The notes under the pieces were generated by a model. The model made no database searches, was not told where the DNA came from, and saw only the letters and a list, made by a program, of their open reading frames with translations. 64,000 nt of DNA, taken from positions 1-64,000 of the forward strand of contig JABISG010000050.1 of the NCBI GenBank assembly GCA_018699955.1, given 5' to 3'. This DNA comes from Planctomycetaceae bacterium (GTDB taxonomy: Bacteria; Planctomycetota; Planctomycetia; Planctomycetales; Planctomycetaceae). Every line of letters begins with the position of its first letter. Positions within the stretch are counted from its first letter, which is position 1. Positions 31,429 through 41,199 of the stretch are shown piece by piece. The position numbers were made by a program, and so were the translations under genes.

Positions 31429-33000
31429 TCATTTCTCTTCGCCGCGTTCCAGTTCGTCCAAGCCCTTCTGTAGCAGCTTCAAGTATTGACCGTACTGCCG
31501 GTCAAGATCGGAAAACTGCGTGGACGTTAAGTCGGCGAGCGATTCCGTGTAGCCAACCGGCCGAAGTTCCGGGTGATAGAGTTGCGACAGGTGCCGAATC
31601 AACGCATCGCGATATCGGCCGTCGTCGTAGTGCATGAAAAAATGTGCCAGTCCCGAAGCCTGGCTATAGTTCTTCGCCAGGATGCTTCGTTCCTTCATCT
31701 GAAAGGCCCGCATGCCCATGCTGGCGAAACGGCCTAACGGCACGTAATACTCATCAACCAGATACCGATGCCGGGCGGCGTGAAAGCGGGTGTAGCGCGG
31801 ATCGCCCAATGCCAGCCGGCCCGGCGTTCGCGAATAGGACTCCATGTAGCAGGCGATTCCTTCGATGATCCAGAAGTTCTCCTCGACGGCAATCGGCCGT
31901 TCCCTCAACGAACTCTCATAAAACAACTGATGCGTCGCTTCATGGAACAGCGTCCGATCGTTCGACTCGGCATCGTCGTGGTAGAAATAACACGTGCGGT
32001 CGGTCGTGAAAAACAGCCCATTGGTAATCGCAATTTGTGGAATCTTCTTGACCAATCGTTGATTGTATTCGTCACGCGTGCGGTAGTAGTGGATTTCGTG
32101 TGGTCTATTCCGGCTGGTTTGGAACGAACCTCGTCCGCTGAAGAGCTTCTCCATTTGCTCGGGCGTGTTAAAGAACCCGGCGAAAATCTGAAAGAAGTTG
32201 TCGTAGAATTCTTCCAGCGACTTCGCCACGGCAACGCCGCGTTCCAAACTGTGATTTGTCTTCACCAGAAAATGATCGGTGCGCACTTCCCAGGCGAATT
32301 TGAAATCGCGGCGAAACTCGGTTTCCTGTGCCGCCGTCATCCAACGGCCGTTGAAGTAACGTTGCCCCTTCTCATAATTCTCGACGTGCGACTTCAACAG
32401 CCAGCCATACGTCTCATGCCAGACGTATTTCTTCTGCATTTTGGCCGCGAATGGAGTAATCCATTCGTTGCGGCTGCGTTTGTAACCCAATAGTCGCCGT
32501 GCCGTACTGTGATCGGGATCATGTCGCGCGACTTCGCGCACGATATCGAAGGCGTAGCTGGGCGAACCGGCATACAGAACGCGCCGCGAGAGCAGGTAGA
32601 GTTGTTTGGCATGGTCTTTCTGCAAGAACCGCAACTGTGATTTCCACGCGCGTTCTTCGGCTGAAAGATCGCTGGAGAGTTCGGGCCGCACCGCCGAGGG
32701 CAGCTTGCCCATTCGCACCAATTCACGCGTGAGCGGTGCAGCCAACTTGCGAAGATGCTCCGCCGCCTCGGGCAAATTCTTGCCGTCACAATAAACGGCA
32801 AGCCGCTCAACATCGGCCGAAAACTTCTCCTGATATTCCGTGTGTTGTTTGCGACTTGTGGCCAGTTTACGCTCGGAACGCTCTCCGCGTTTCTGCCGCG
32901 ATTGTGCGTCGGCGGTTGACGGCAGCCAGAGGACCAATGCGATCGCCCCGCACACCAGCAACGTGGTGATCAACGTTCTGGCGCGTAACAGCACTGTCAT
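31429..33000 (-). CDS. Exported zincin-like metalloprotease-related protein
   Basis: This 523-residue protein has an N-terminal signal or anchor (LITTLLVCGAIALVLWL). The first half is helical and basic (about 35-235). The C-terminal half has a gluzincin-type zinc site: HEATH at 353-357 and a downstream glutamate in IIEGIACYMES (E380), 23 residues later. This spacing and WEVRTDHFLVKTNHSLERG match the DUF1570-like peptidase proteins common in planctomycetes. It would be a periplasmic or secreted zinc peptidase of unknown substrate. ATG 33000 with GAGGAAG upstream is preferred over the frame start at 33030. It converges on ribD with a 9-bp gap. Confidence 0.75.
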   Translation of the reverse strand: MTVLLRARTLITTLLVCGAIALVLWLPSTADAQSRQKRGERSERKLATSRKQHTEYQEKFSADVERLAVYCDGKNLPEAAEHLRKLAAPLTRELVRMGKLPSAVRPELSSDLSAEERAWKSQLRFLQKDHAKQLYLLSRRVLYAGSPSYAFDIVREVARHDPDHSTARRLLGYKRSRNEWITPFAAKMQKKYVWHETYGWLLKSHVENYEKGQRYFNGRWMTAAQETEFRRDFKFAWEVRTDHFLVKTNHSLERGVAVAKSLEEFYDNFFQIFAGFFNTPEQMEKLFSGRGSFQTSRNRPHEIHYYRTRDEYNQRLVKKIPQIAITNGLFFTTDRTCYFYHDDAESNDRTLFHEATHQLFYESSLRERPIAVEENFWIIEGIACYMESYSRTPGRLALGDPRYTRFHAARHRYLVDEYYVPLGRFASMGMRAFQMKERSILAKNYSQASGLAHFFMHYDDGRYRDALIRHLSQLYHPELRPVGYTESLADLTSTQFSDLDRQYGQYLKLLQKGLDELERGEEK

Positions 33001-33105
33001 CGGCTTCCTCGTTACTGACCTGCATGCCAAAGGGTGTGGACAAATTACCTCACACCCATTCTATGGCAGGCCCGGAACGAGCGATAGATAAATCTCCGGC
33101 GGGTA

Positions 33106-34110
33106 TCAATCGTCGCCGAATGCTGCGTCGAATGCCCGGCCTGACGGTTGGAAATCAACATTTTTGCAGAATGCTGCCGCTTCGGCCGCACCATGCTCGC
33201 GGTCCATGCCGCTGTCTTCCCATTCGACCGACAATGGGGCATCGGCCGGATATCCCACGTCGTTCAACGCGCGAATGATCTCCTCGAACCGCACACCACC
33301 ACGGCCCACGCTACGGAAATCCCATCCCCGTCTTGCGTCACCAAACGGCAGGTGGCTGGTCAGAATGCCGGTCGATCCGTTCAGGGTGACCGACGCGTCT
33401 TTCATGTGCACGTGGTAAATCCGATCGGGAAACGCCCGGATGAATTCGACCGGATCGACACCCTGCCAAATCAAATGGCTGGGATCGAAATTGAAACCGA
33501 ATTCCTCACGGCCCTCCAACGCATCGAGCGATCGCTGCGACGAATACACGTCGAACGCGATTTCCGTCGGGTGAACTTCCAACGCGAACTTGACGCCGCA
33601 TTCCTGGAACACGTCGAGAATCGGATTCCAGCGGTCGGCCAGCAGTTGGTATCCCTCGTCGATCATCGTCCGCGGTGTCGGCGGGAAATCGTAAATCAAA
33701 TGCCAGATACTCGAACCGGTGAAACCGTTGACGACGCCTATACCGAGCCGTTGGGCGGCACGTGCCGTGTTCTTCATCTCCTCGGCCGCCCGCTCGTTCA
33801 CACCGGCGGGATCGCCGTCGCCCCACACATGTTCCGGCAGAATCGCCTGATGTCGGGCATCGATGTTATCGAGTACCGCCTGGCCGACCAGATGATTCGA
33901 GATCGCAAACAGTTGCAGGTTATGCTTTTCGAGCAATTCCCGCTTCCGCGCGCAGTAGGTGTCGTCGGAAATCGCCTTATCGACCTCAAAATGATCACCC
34001 CAACAGGCCAATTCCAGCCCATCGTAACCAAATTCGACAGCCTTCTTGCAAAGGTCTTCCAAAGCCAGATCAGCCCATTGACCGGTAAATAGCGTGACGG
34101 GGCGCGCCAT
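33106..34110 (-). CDS. Sugar phosphate isomerase/epimerase family TIM barrel
   Basis: This 334-residue cytosolic protein is of the xylose-isomerase-like/AP-endonuclease-2 fold. Likely metal ligands appear in the expected order: the glutamate in [13 protein letters not shown], the aspartate and histidine in [11 protein letters not shown], the histidines in HVHMKDASV and the glutamate in [11 protein letters not shown]. The start [34 protein letters not shown] is typical for the family. Members isomerise or epimerise inositols, hexuloses and related sugars, and this one resembles the planctomycete group annotated only by family. It appears monocistronic. Confidence 0.87.
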   Translation of the reverse strand: MARPVTLFTGQWADLALEDLCKKAVEFGYDGLELACWGDHFEVDKAISDDTYCARKRELLEKHNLQLFAISNHLVGQAVLDNIDARHQAILPEHVWGDGDPAGVNERAAEEMKNTARAAQRLGIGVVNGFTGSSIWHLIYDFPPTPRTMIDEGYQLLADRWNPILDVFQECGVKFALEVHPTEIAFDVYSSQRSLDALEGREEFGFNFDPSHLIWQGVDPVEFIRAFPDRIYHVHMKDASVTLNGSTGILTSHLPFGDARRGWDFRSVGRGGVRFEEIIRALNDVGYPADAPLSVEWEDSGMDREHGAAEAAAFCKNVDFQPSGRAFDAAFGDD

Positions 34111-34701
34111 ATTCGTTCCCTTTCAGTTCGTCGGTGGAAATTCTCTGATGCAAATCGAACAAGACGCAATCAATCGTTGATTTGGCGTGGAATTAACTTA
34201 AAACAGACCATTCATAAAGTCAACGGACGGGGTTCTTCGTGGCTGTGCCCTGCAGCATGGCACAGCAATCCGAAGTTGTCTCGGCGCACGCTCGTGACCC
34301 TCGAAAACGGCCCGTTTGGAATCGCCAATTGAAAATTCTGTTTGAGAATGCGACCACCAGAATCGGTGAAAGCGCCGTTGAGGCCACCGAGTAAGATAAA
34401 ACAAACAGGCACTCTCCCGACACTTCACAAATTTGGTTTCATACCAACGCTCGTCACCCAACCCTCTCCAGGTTGCGCCCAGTGAGCCTGCGGCTGCACT
34501 ATGGCCGAAACGACGCCACAAGCCGTTTTTGCGGTTGCAATACCAAAATACCAACTCACGATAGACGGCGGGCTCGCACTATGTCACAATGTTCACCACT
34601 GCGGACTTGGGACTACATTTGCCCACTTGGTCTTGCCAAGACAGACGCGGTGGACTTACCGTATGTGCGAAGTGAACCCCCTGTGACGAAACGGCACCTG
34701 C
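34111..34701. other. Intergenic region with one palindrome
   Basis: No gene is supported. The region holds an inverted repeat at 34242-34266 and AT-rich stretches near 34330-34420. Base composition shifts toward lower GC from here into the HD/YwgA pair. A short frame on the minus strand (34212-34412) arises from the palindrome and is not protein-like. Confidence 0.4.
34242..34266. repeat. Palindrome GCTGTGCC/GGCACAGC
   Basis: Perfect 8-bp arms with a 9-nt loop (CTGCAGCAT). It stands alone in a long gap with no T-run, so it may be a dispersed repeat rather than a terminator. Confidence 0.5.
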
Positions 34702-36048
34702 ATGAGTGGATCATGGCCCAAGATCATTCGGGATCCTGTCCATAACATCGTTCCATTTGAGGACAACAAATGTGACAGGCTTCTTCTTCATTTAATCAAT
34801 ACCAAGGAGTTTCAACGGCTCCGACGCATTAAGCAACTCGGGTTGAGCCAACTCGTATTTCCCGGCGCGGACCACAGCCGATTTGTGCATTCGATTGGTG
34901 TCATGCATGTCGCCCGGCGGTTCTTTGAGCGAGTCGCCCGGATTTGTTCAGGTGGTATGGATAAGGACCAGAAAACAGTCGTCTTGGCGGCCGCCCTCTT
35001 GCACGATCTGGGGCACGGACCGTTCTCCCACGCGTTTGAAAAGATCACGGGCGAACATCACGAGAAGCGAACGCTGGAAATTATCACGGATCGATCCACC
35101 GAAGTGAATTCTGCGCTCCGAAAGTACTCCAAAGAACTGCCAGAACGACTGGAAGTCTTCTTCGACGAAACCCCGGAAGAAGGGAGACGAAACGATGCTG
35201 GCATTCCAGCCTATTTGACCCAAATCGTAACAAGCCAATTCGACGCGGACCGTTCTGATTATTTGCTGCGGGACAGCTATGCCACGGGAACCGATTACGG
35301 TCGGTTTGATCTCGATTGGCTGATCCAGCATTTGAATGTCGATGGCGACAAGGGAAGGTTTTACCTTGGAAGCAAGTCGCTTTTCGCAGCGGAAGCGTAC
35401 GTTTTTGCACGCTACCACATGTACCGGACGGTCTATTTTCACAAGACCACGCGTGCTGCTGAGGTCATGCTTCGGCTACTGCTGAGACGATACAAAAAGT
35501 TGCTGGATGTTTGCGAGGACGATGAGCAACGACAATTGGTCGTCCCTGAGGCACCTTCAATTTCTGCACGTGCATTCAGTGCCCCGATTGGGCTGACTGA
35601 ATACTTATCCTTGGACGACCACACCCTGACAGAATTGACCAAGGGCTGTACGAAGTGCGATGACAAGGTGCTGAGAGAACTCGCCGAAGGTCTCTTGTAT
35701 CGCCGGCTTTTCAAGGCGACAGACGTCACTGGAATCCTCGCACCGAGCGTTGTAGATTATTGCGAGAAGGCAAAGCAAATCATCGCGAACGCTGGATACG
35801 ACGTCGAGTTCGCTTTTGAAAACGATGCTCCAAGCGACACGGCGTACAAACTGTACGACCCTGATGCCGAGAACAAGGCCACACAGATTTTTATTGAATC
35901 CCCCAGTGGTGGTCAGGTTGAATTGAGTCAATGTTCGGACGCAGTCAAACAGCTGACGAAAAAATACACCTTGGTCCGATACTACTATCCTGCCGATGTG
36001 CGAATCCAGATTCGTGAGAAGGCCGAACCCTTGCTGGTAAAGGAGTAA
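34702..36048 (+). CDS. HD-domain phosphohydrolase (YwfO/SAMHD1-like dNTPase family)
   Basis: This 448-residue cytosolic HD protein has a complete metal site: HSRFVHSIGVMHVA (H63), LLHDLGHGPFSH (H101-D102, H105, H110) and the later aspartate in SQFDADRSDYLLRDS. The N-terminal KIIRDPVHNIVPF and EFQRLRRIKQLGLSQLVFPGADHSR blocks are the hallmark of the YwfO/YdhJ/SAMHD1-type group, whose characterised members hydrolyse dNTPs. The C-terminal 150 residues are variable. It is directly followed by the YwgA-like gene (5-bp gap), so the two form one transcript. GC content appears lower than in the neighbours, which hints at horizontal transfer. Confidence 0.88.
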   Translation: MSGSWPKIIRDPVHNIVPFEDNKCDRLLLHLINTKEFQRLRRIKQLGLSQLVFPGADHSRFVHSIGVMHVARRFFERVARICSGGMDKDQKTVVLAAALLHDLGHGPFSHAFEKITGEHHEKRTLEIITDRSTEVNSALRKYSKELPERLEVFFDETPEEGRRNDAGIPAYLTQIVTSQFDADRSDYLLRDSYATGTDYGRFDLDWLIQHLNVDGDKGRFYLGSKSLFAAEAYVFARYHMYRTVYFHKTTRAAEVMLRLLLRRYKKLLDVCEDDEQRQLVVPEAPSISARAFSAPIGLTEYLSLDDHTLTELTKGCTKCDDKVLRELAEGLLYRRLFKATDVTGILAPSVVDYCEKAKQIIANAGYDVEFAFENDAPSDTAYKLYDPDAENKATQIFIESPSGGQVELSQCSDAVKQLTKKYTLVRYYYPADVRIQIREKAEPLLVKE

Positions 36049-36053
36049 AAGGC

Positions 36054-36548
36054 ATGGAAAACTACCGCTGGTTGGCGGGCCTCATCGCTGCACATCCGGA
36101 TGGCCAGGTTGTCGGACGCACCCGACTCCAAAAGGAAGTCAAGTTACTGCAAAGCTTGGGATTTCCCACCGATTACGCATACATGATTCACTTCTACGGG
36201 CCATACAGTGAAGGTCTCCATTCCGACATCGGCCTATTAGAGGGAATGGGGTTTGTCACTGAGGAAGAATGTCTTGGTCAAGGAGGCAATCCTTACTACA
36301 TCATTGAGACTTGCGATCGCGCTCCATCGGCTGACGTTTCCGAATTCAACGAAAAAATATCCTTGATGGTGAAAGCCGATTCAGTCGTGCTGGAGCTGGC
36401 AGCAACTTATGACGCATTCCGCGACACTGGTGCCGATCATGAAGATGCACTTCGCCGAGTCCGACGCAAGAAAGGATCAAAGTGTGACGACGGCAATTTG
36501 GGCGCGGCATTGAGCTTGTTGGGCAATCTGGAATTGCAGGCGAATTGA
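36054..36548 (+). CDS. YwgA-like protein, partner of the HD phosphohydrolase
   Basis: This 164-residue protein has the pattern of the YwgA family: an N-terminal helix-turn-helix-like segment GRTRLQKEVKLLQSLGFPTDYAYMIHFYGPYSEGLHSDIGLLEGMGFV. The RLQK...YGPYS...L..L...G motif also resembles the winged-helix part of Panacea/DUF4065-type antitoxin-like proteins. The C-terminal half is helical. Its function is unknown. The start at ATG 36054 lies 5 bp after the HD gene, with GGAG (AAAGGAGTAAAAGGC) upstream. As far as I recall, Bacillus subtilis has ywfO and ywgA adjacent, so the pairing is probably conserved and functional. Confidence 0.78.
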   Translation: MENYRWLAGLIAAHPDGQVVGRTRLQKEVKLLQSLGFPTDYAYMIHFYGPYSEGLHSDIGLLEGMGFVTEEECLGQGGNPYYIIETCDRAPSADVSEFNEKISLMVKADSVVLELAATYDAFRDTGADHEDALRRVRRKKGSKCDDGNLGAALSLLGNLELQAN

Positions 36549-36677
36549 TCGACAGCCTGCTGCACACGGGGTTTCACCTTTGGGTGGCCCACCAATGTTT
36601 TTCTCACGCACCAACCGATCACCCAGTTGCGGCCGCCCATCCAGCGGCGTGCCGAGGACGATAAGCCGTCCCTGCCT

Positions 36678-37028
36678 TCAAACCGCCATCGCCTCAAACC
36701 GCCGCGAGCTCTGCGGTTCCCAGATGCCGATTGCGGCGAGGATGGCGAGGTTGGGAAACAACAGTGGGGCGAAGATTGGGGCGCCGTAGATTAGGTTGGT
36801 TATCAAATTGGCGGCGGGGCCGGTGAAGTTGGCGATGAGGTGCAGGGCGAATCCCGGCAGGCCGACGATGACCTGTGACACCATTGTCGCTACGCACCAT
36901 TTTAGAAACCAGATCTTCTGCGGGTGGATGACGGCGATCAGCAGGAAGCTGGCGGCGAATGCCGAGGCGGCGAGGGAGATCCGTACGGTGGGATTCCGTT
37001 GGCGGGAGGCGGACTCTGTTCGGAACAA
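36678..37028 (-). CDS. Small membrane protein of unknown function
   Basis: The protein has 116 residues with three predicted membrane segments: SLAASAFAASFLLIAVI, WCVATMVSQVIVGLPGFALHLIA and GAPIFAPLLFPNLAILAAIGIW. The N-terminus MFRTESASRQRNPTVRIS is polar and basic. I do not recognise the family. The strong hydrophobic pattern and gene-like codon use support it as real. It is alone on the minus strand between two plus-strand genes. Confidence 0.6.
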   Translation of the reverse strand: MFRTESASRQRNPTVRISLAASAFAASFLLIAVIHPQKIWFLKWCVATMVSQVIVGLPGFALHLIANFTGPAANLITNLIYGAPIFAPLLFPNLAILAAIGIWEPQSSRRFEAMAV

Positions 37029-37304
37029 GATGGAGACATCTCAGCGACGCGAAACTGGGCAGACAGCCGGCCGAGAGTGGTGGCATGTGGGTTGCATGTT
37101 TCGTTAGAAACGTTGAACCCATGGACGAACTTTGATAAGTTGGAGTAACGGCATGGGATTGGCCTGCATGCGAAAGCCCACCTTTTTCAGCATGCCCGAG
37201 AATTGAATCCGGCGCTCTGTCCTGCCTTTGCGGTTCGCCGGCCGCAGTGACCAGTTACGTCAGACATATGGTGTAAGAAACGCCTGCGCCACGCGGAGAA
37301 TCCG

Positions 37305-39689
37305 ATGCAAGGTTCACGAATTCGACTTCTGATGATTGCTGCGGCCGTCGTCGGCAGTTTTGCGATTGTCGTCGAGACGGCTCAGGCCGCTGAGGATGTG
37401 GCGGGAGCCGACGAGCGCTGGGCGGCTGACGGTCAGGGGGGGACAGCCGAGTTTCAGCGTCACGTTGTTCCGTTGCTGGGCAAAGTGGGCTGCAACAATC
37501 GCGCCTGTCACGGGTCATTTCAAGGACAGGCCGGTTTTCGCTTGAGCCTGTTCGGGCACGATCCGCGAATGGATCACAACGAGTTGACGAAAGACGAAGG
37601 TGAGGGACCGCGCGTTGACACGAAGTCGGTCGATAAGAGCCTGGCGTTACTCAAGGCCGTGGGCGAAGAAGGACATGAAGGCGGCATCCTGATGAAGGAG
37701 GGAAGCTGGCAGCACCGCCTGTTCCGTTCGTGGATTGTCGGCGGGGCCGGATTCGACCCGAAGAAAGAAGCGAAACTCGAACGGCTGGAAGTGTCGCCGA
37801 AAGAAGTCCGGCTGAACCTGGACAACATGCAACAGCAGACGCCACTGCGAACGGTTGCTTACTTTTCCGACGGCACCGCGGAAGACGTCACCTGCCTGAC
37901 GAATTTCTCCACCAACGACGAGTCGGTCGTCGAGGTCACCGAGGATGGCCGGATTTCCGCAACCGGTTCCGGCGATACGGCCGTCGTCGCAACGTTCGGC
38001 GGGGCGGTTGTCACGACGCAGGCTGTCGTCCCGGTGAAAGACGACGGCAAACCGTTTCCTGAGTTTCCGGCCAACAATGAAGTCGATCGTCTCGTGCTGG
38101 CCAAGCTGAAGAAGGTTGGCATTCGCCCGTCGGAATTGAGCAGCGACGAGGTGTTTCTGCGACGCCTGTTTCTGGATGTCATCGGTACCCTGCCGACGTC
38201 GGACGAGGTCCGTAAATTTCTCGCCGACAAGAGCCCCGATAAGCGCTCGAAGCTGATCGACCAACTGCTGGAACGCCCCGAGTACGGCATGTACTGGGCC
38301 ACGAAGTTTTCGGACTGGACCGGTAACGACAACCGTTTTACGCCGCAACCGCGGGCCAAGACCGGCTGGCTGTGGCACGATTGGCTTCGTGACAAACTGG
38401 TCCGCAACGTGCCGTACGACGAAATCGTGGGCGGCTTCCTTGTCGCCACCACGCGCGAAGGCCGTCCACTCGACGACGTGATTGCCGACTACAAGACGAT
38501 TGAAAAGAACCTGGTCAAGGGATTCGACGACGGAACCTATGCCCGCCGAAAGACGAACGACATCTTCTGGCTGAAAGCCGGCAACAGCAGACCGGAAACG
38601 GCGGGAATGCAAGCGGCGTATGCGTTCCTCGGGGTGAGACTGGCTTGCGCCCGGTGCCACAAGCATCCGTTCGACCGCTGGACTCAGGAAGACTTCAACG
38701 GGTTCATGGCGTTCTTCTCGGCAGTCGACCGTGTGGTGCCTAAAGACGTACCAAAGGCGATCACCAAGAAGAAAAGTCAAAGCAGTTTCGTCTACCGCGA
38801 AGTCGTCGCGAAACCGTCAGCGAAGTACCTCAGGTCGCTGAAGCGAAGCCCGCCGAAATTATTGGCTGGCAAACGCGTTCCCTATGAAGAGGGAAAGGAC
38901 GTTCGCGAGGCGCTGTGGGAGTGGATGCGATCGCCCGAGAATCCCTACCTGTCCCGCGCCATCGTCAATCGATTCTGGGGTCACTACCTGGGCGTGGGCA
39001 TCGTCAACCCCATCGACGATTTCAACGCCGCCAATCCGCCGTCGAACCCGCAACTGCTCGACTGGCTGGCGAAGGACTTCATCGACCACAAATTCGACCT
39101 GAAGCATTTGCACCGGCAGATTCTGAACAGCCGCACGTATCAGCTCTCGTGGGTTCCCAACGACAGCAACCGGCTCGACGAAAGAAATTTCTCGCACGCG
39201 CTGCTACGGCGAATGCCGGCCGAGGTTGTACTCGGCTCGATCAATCAAATTACCGGCGGGCAGGACCGTTACAGTTCGAGCAACGCACCGGCCGGCACGC
39301 GGGCCATCAATTTGGCGTTGACGCGTTTGCGAGGCGGCGGTCCGGAATACGTACTGGGGATTTTCGGTCGCCCACTGCGAACGCAGCAGTGCGATTGCGA
39401 GCGAAGCAGCGAGACCGGATTGGCACAGGCCATGTACCTGCTGAACGACACCGACGTCAACGGCAAGATCGGCGCAGCAAAGGGCCGACTGGCAAAACTG
39501 ATCAAAGAGTTTTCCGACGACCGAAAACTGATCGAAGAACTGTACCTCATCACGTTATCGCGATTCCCGTCCGACGACGAGATGCGTCGTACGCTCGAGT
39601 ATGTCGAAAGCTCCGAGTCGCGCCTGACAGGAATGCAGGACGTACTCTGGAGTCTCGCCAATCTGCGGGAATTCATTTTCATTCACTAG
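37305..39689 (+). CDS. DUF1549/DUF1553 protein with BIG2-like Ig domain
   Basis: The protein has 794 residues with a signal peptide (IRLLMIAAAVVGSFAIVVETAQA). The N-terminal PSCyt-like motif is CNNRACH, a C-x4-CH form that replaces CxxCH in this subfamily. A bacterial Ig-like (BIG2) domain lies at about 165-245 (LEVSPKEVRLNLDN...VAYFSDGTAEDVTCLTNFSTND). DUF1549 covers about 255-470 (LFLDVIGTLPTSDEVRKFLADKSP) and includes CARCHKHPFD. DUF1553 covers about 520-790 (NPYLSRAIVNRFWGHYLGVGIVNPIDDFN). It is an envelope protein of unknown activity. It forms a two-gene unit with the DUF1501 gene 69 bp downstream. Confidence 0.9.
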   Translation: MQGSRIRLLMIAAAVVGSFAIVVETAQAAEDVAGADERWAADGQGGTAEFQRHVVPLLGKVGCNNRACHGSFQGQAGFRLSLFGHDPRMDHNELTKDEGEGPRVDTKSVDKSLALLKAVGEEGHEGGILMKEGSWQHRLFRSWIVGGAGFDPKKEAKLERLEVSPKEVRLNLDNMQQQTPLRTVAYFSDGTAEDVTCLTNFSTNDESVVEVTEDGRISATGSGDTAVVATFGGAVVTTQAVVPVKDDGKPFPEFPANNEVDRLVLAKLKKVGIRPSELSSDEVFLRRLFLDVIGTLPTSDEVRKFLADKSPDKRSKLIDQLLERPEYGMYWATKFSDWTGNDNRFTPQPRAKTGWLWHDWLRDKLVRNVPYDEIVGGFLVATTREGRPLDDVIADYKTIEKNLVKGFDDGTYARRKTNDIFWLKAGNSRPETAGMQAAYAFLGVRLACARCHKHPFDRWTQEDFNGFMAFFSAVDRVVPKDVPKAITKKKSQSSFVYREVVAKPSAKYLRSLKRSPPKLLAGKRVPYEEGKDVREALWEWMRSPENPYLSRAIVNRFWGHYLGVGIVNPIDDFNAANPPSNPQLLDWLAKDFIDHKFDLKHLHRQILNSRTYQLSWVPNDSNRLDERNFSHALLRRMPAEVVLGSINQITGGQDRYSSSNAPAGTRAINLALTRLRGGGPEYVLGIFGRPLRTQQCDCERSSETGLAQAMYLLNDTDVNGKIGAAKGRLAKLIKEFSDDRKLIEELYLITLSRFPSDDEMRRTLEYVESSESRLTGMQDVLWSLANLREFIFIH

Positions 39690-39758
39690 CCGAGTGTCAC
39701 AAAGTCACCTGCCGGCCATGCCCGGCGAGGACCTCTCAACAGTGTGCAGAGAGATGCC

Positions 39759-41075
39759 ATGAAAACATCAAAACGCTATTGCGACGGAATCGATCGCCGC
39801 GACTTTCTCAAAGCGGGGGCGCTTGGCTCGCTGGGGATTTCTCTGGCCGGCCTGCTCAAGCGGGAAGCCGAAGGCGGCTTCGTTGGGGACTCCGTCCGCA
39901 AGAATGCGATCTTCATTTACCTGCCGGGCGGCCAATCCCACCACGATACGTGGGACATGAAACCCGATTCGACCGACGCCGACGTCCGCGGCGAATTCAG
40001 GCCGATTCCGACAAACCTGCCCGGTTTGGATATCTGCGAGCATCTGCCGAAGCTTGCCCAGCAGGCCGACAAGTACGCCCTGATCCGCAGCGTGCAGCAT
40101 ACGCTCGCCGCCCACGCGCCCGGTCAGCAGTACATGCGAAGCGGTAACAAGCCGATTCCGTCGCTCGAATATCCCAATCACGGATCGGTCATCGCCAAAG
40201 AGCATTCCTCACCGGCGGGCATTCCGGCCTATGTGTCGCTTCCGGTCAGCCGAACCAACGGCGGCGTCGAGACGCCCGGCTATCTCGGTGTGGCGCACAG
40301 TTCGTTTGCGGTGGGGGGCGATCCCAACTCGGCCGATTTCAGTGTCCGCGCACTGGCCATGCCGGGCGGGCTGACGCTGGGCCGAATCGAAAAGCGGATC
40401 GCCTTCATGCAGGGCCTCGACACGGCGTTTCGCAAGGTCGATCTGAAAAGCCAGGCTCTGGATGGCATGGACAAGTTCTATCAACAGGCTTACGAAATCC
40501 TGAATTCGTCGGCCGCACGCAAGGCGTTTGATCTCAACAAAGTCGATGCGAAGACCCGCGAGAAGTACGGTCGCACGCCGTTCGGGCAGGCCTGTCTATT
40601 GGCGCTGCGGCTCGTCGAGGCCGGCGTCCGTTGCGTGGCCATCGATTTCGGAAGTTGGGACACGCACCGCACCAATTTTCCCACGCTCAAAGACCGCATG
40701 CTGCCCGCCTTCGACAAAGGCGTCGCCGCGCTACTCGAAGAGTTGTATTTGCGCGGGCTGCTCGATGAGACCGTTGTGTGGTCGACTGGTGAGTTCGGCC
40801 GCACGCCGAAGATCAACCCGAACGCGGGCCGCGACCACTGGGCGCGGGCGATGAGCATGATCATGGCGGGCGGCGGCATTCGCGGCGGACAGGTGATTGG
40901 CAAAACCGACAAGAAAGCTCAGGAGCCGGTCTCAGCACCCTATTCCCCCGACGACGCCGCAGCCAGCTTCCTGCACGCGCTCGGCATCGATCACAAGAAA
41001 GAATACCACACACCCACCGGTCGGCCGGTCACCATCAGCCGCAACGGCAGCCCCATCAGCGAACTATTCAGCTGA
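39759..41075 (+). CDS. DUF1501 exported protein
   Basis: The protein is about 438 residues from ATG 39759. The N-terminus has a Tat-type signal, DRRDFLKAGALGSLGISLAGLL. DUF1501 blocks follow: NAIFIYLPGGQSHHDTWDMKPD, the conserved EHLPKLAQQADKYALIRSV, VWSTGEFGRTPKIN and GRDHWARAMSMIMAGGGIRGGQVIGKTD, and the C-terminal DDAAASFLHALGIDHKKEYHTPTGRP. It belongs to the BIG2-linked DUF1501 group and differs from the copies at 20880 and 41200. The AGAGAG just upstream supports the start. Confidence 0.88.
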   Translation: MKTSKRYCDGIDRRDFLKAGALGSLGISLAGLLKREAEGGFVGDSVRKNAIFIYLPGGQSHHDTWDMKPDSTDADVRGEFRPIPTNLPGLDICEHLPKLAQQADKYALIRSVQHTLAAHAPGQQYMRSGNKPIPSLEYPNHGSVIAKEHSSPAGIPAYVSLPVSRTNGGVETPGYLGVAHSSFAVGGDPNSADFSVRALAMPGGLTLGRIEKRIAFMQGLDTAFRKVDLKSQALDGMDKFYQQAYEILNSSAARKAFDLNKVDAKTREKYGRTPFGQACLLALRLVEAGVRCVAIDFGSWDTHRTNFPTLKDRMLPAFDKGVAALLEELYLRGLLDETVVWSTGEFGRTPKINPNAGRDHWARAMSMIMAGGGIRGGQVIGKTDKKAQEPVSAPYSPDDAAASFLHALGIDHKKEYHTPTGRPVTISRNGSPISELFS

Positions 41076-41165
41076 CACCACTCGGACAAACGCCAGCCGA
41101 GAAACCGGGATTCTGATGAAGTTCCGGCTTCTACTCGCACAGTGCATGTTGCGCGTGGGGCCAAA

Positions 41166-41197
41166 AGAAACCACCGATCAGAGAAACCACCGATCAG
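41166..41197. repeat. Perfect tandem duplication, 2 x 16 bp
   Basis: AGAAACCACCGATCAG occurs twice without a gap, immediately after the stop codon region of the convergent DUF1501 gene at 41200. It is a small slipped-strand duplication in the 124-bp convergent gap. Confidence 0.7.
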
Positions 41198-41199
41198 CG

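Noticed and set aside
37647-38780. A 377-codon minus-strand frame
   Set aside because: Shadow of the DUF1549/DUF1553 gene with no recognisable domain.
38915-40147. A 410-codon plus-strand frame spanning two genes
   Set aside because: It overlaps the DUF1553 domain end and the DUF1501 start in a third frame and is Arg-rich, as expected for an out-of-frame reading.
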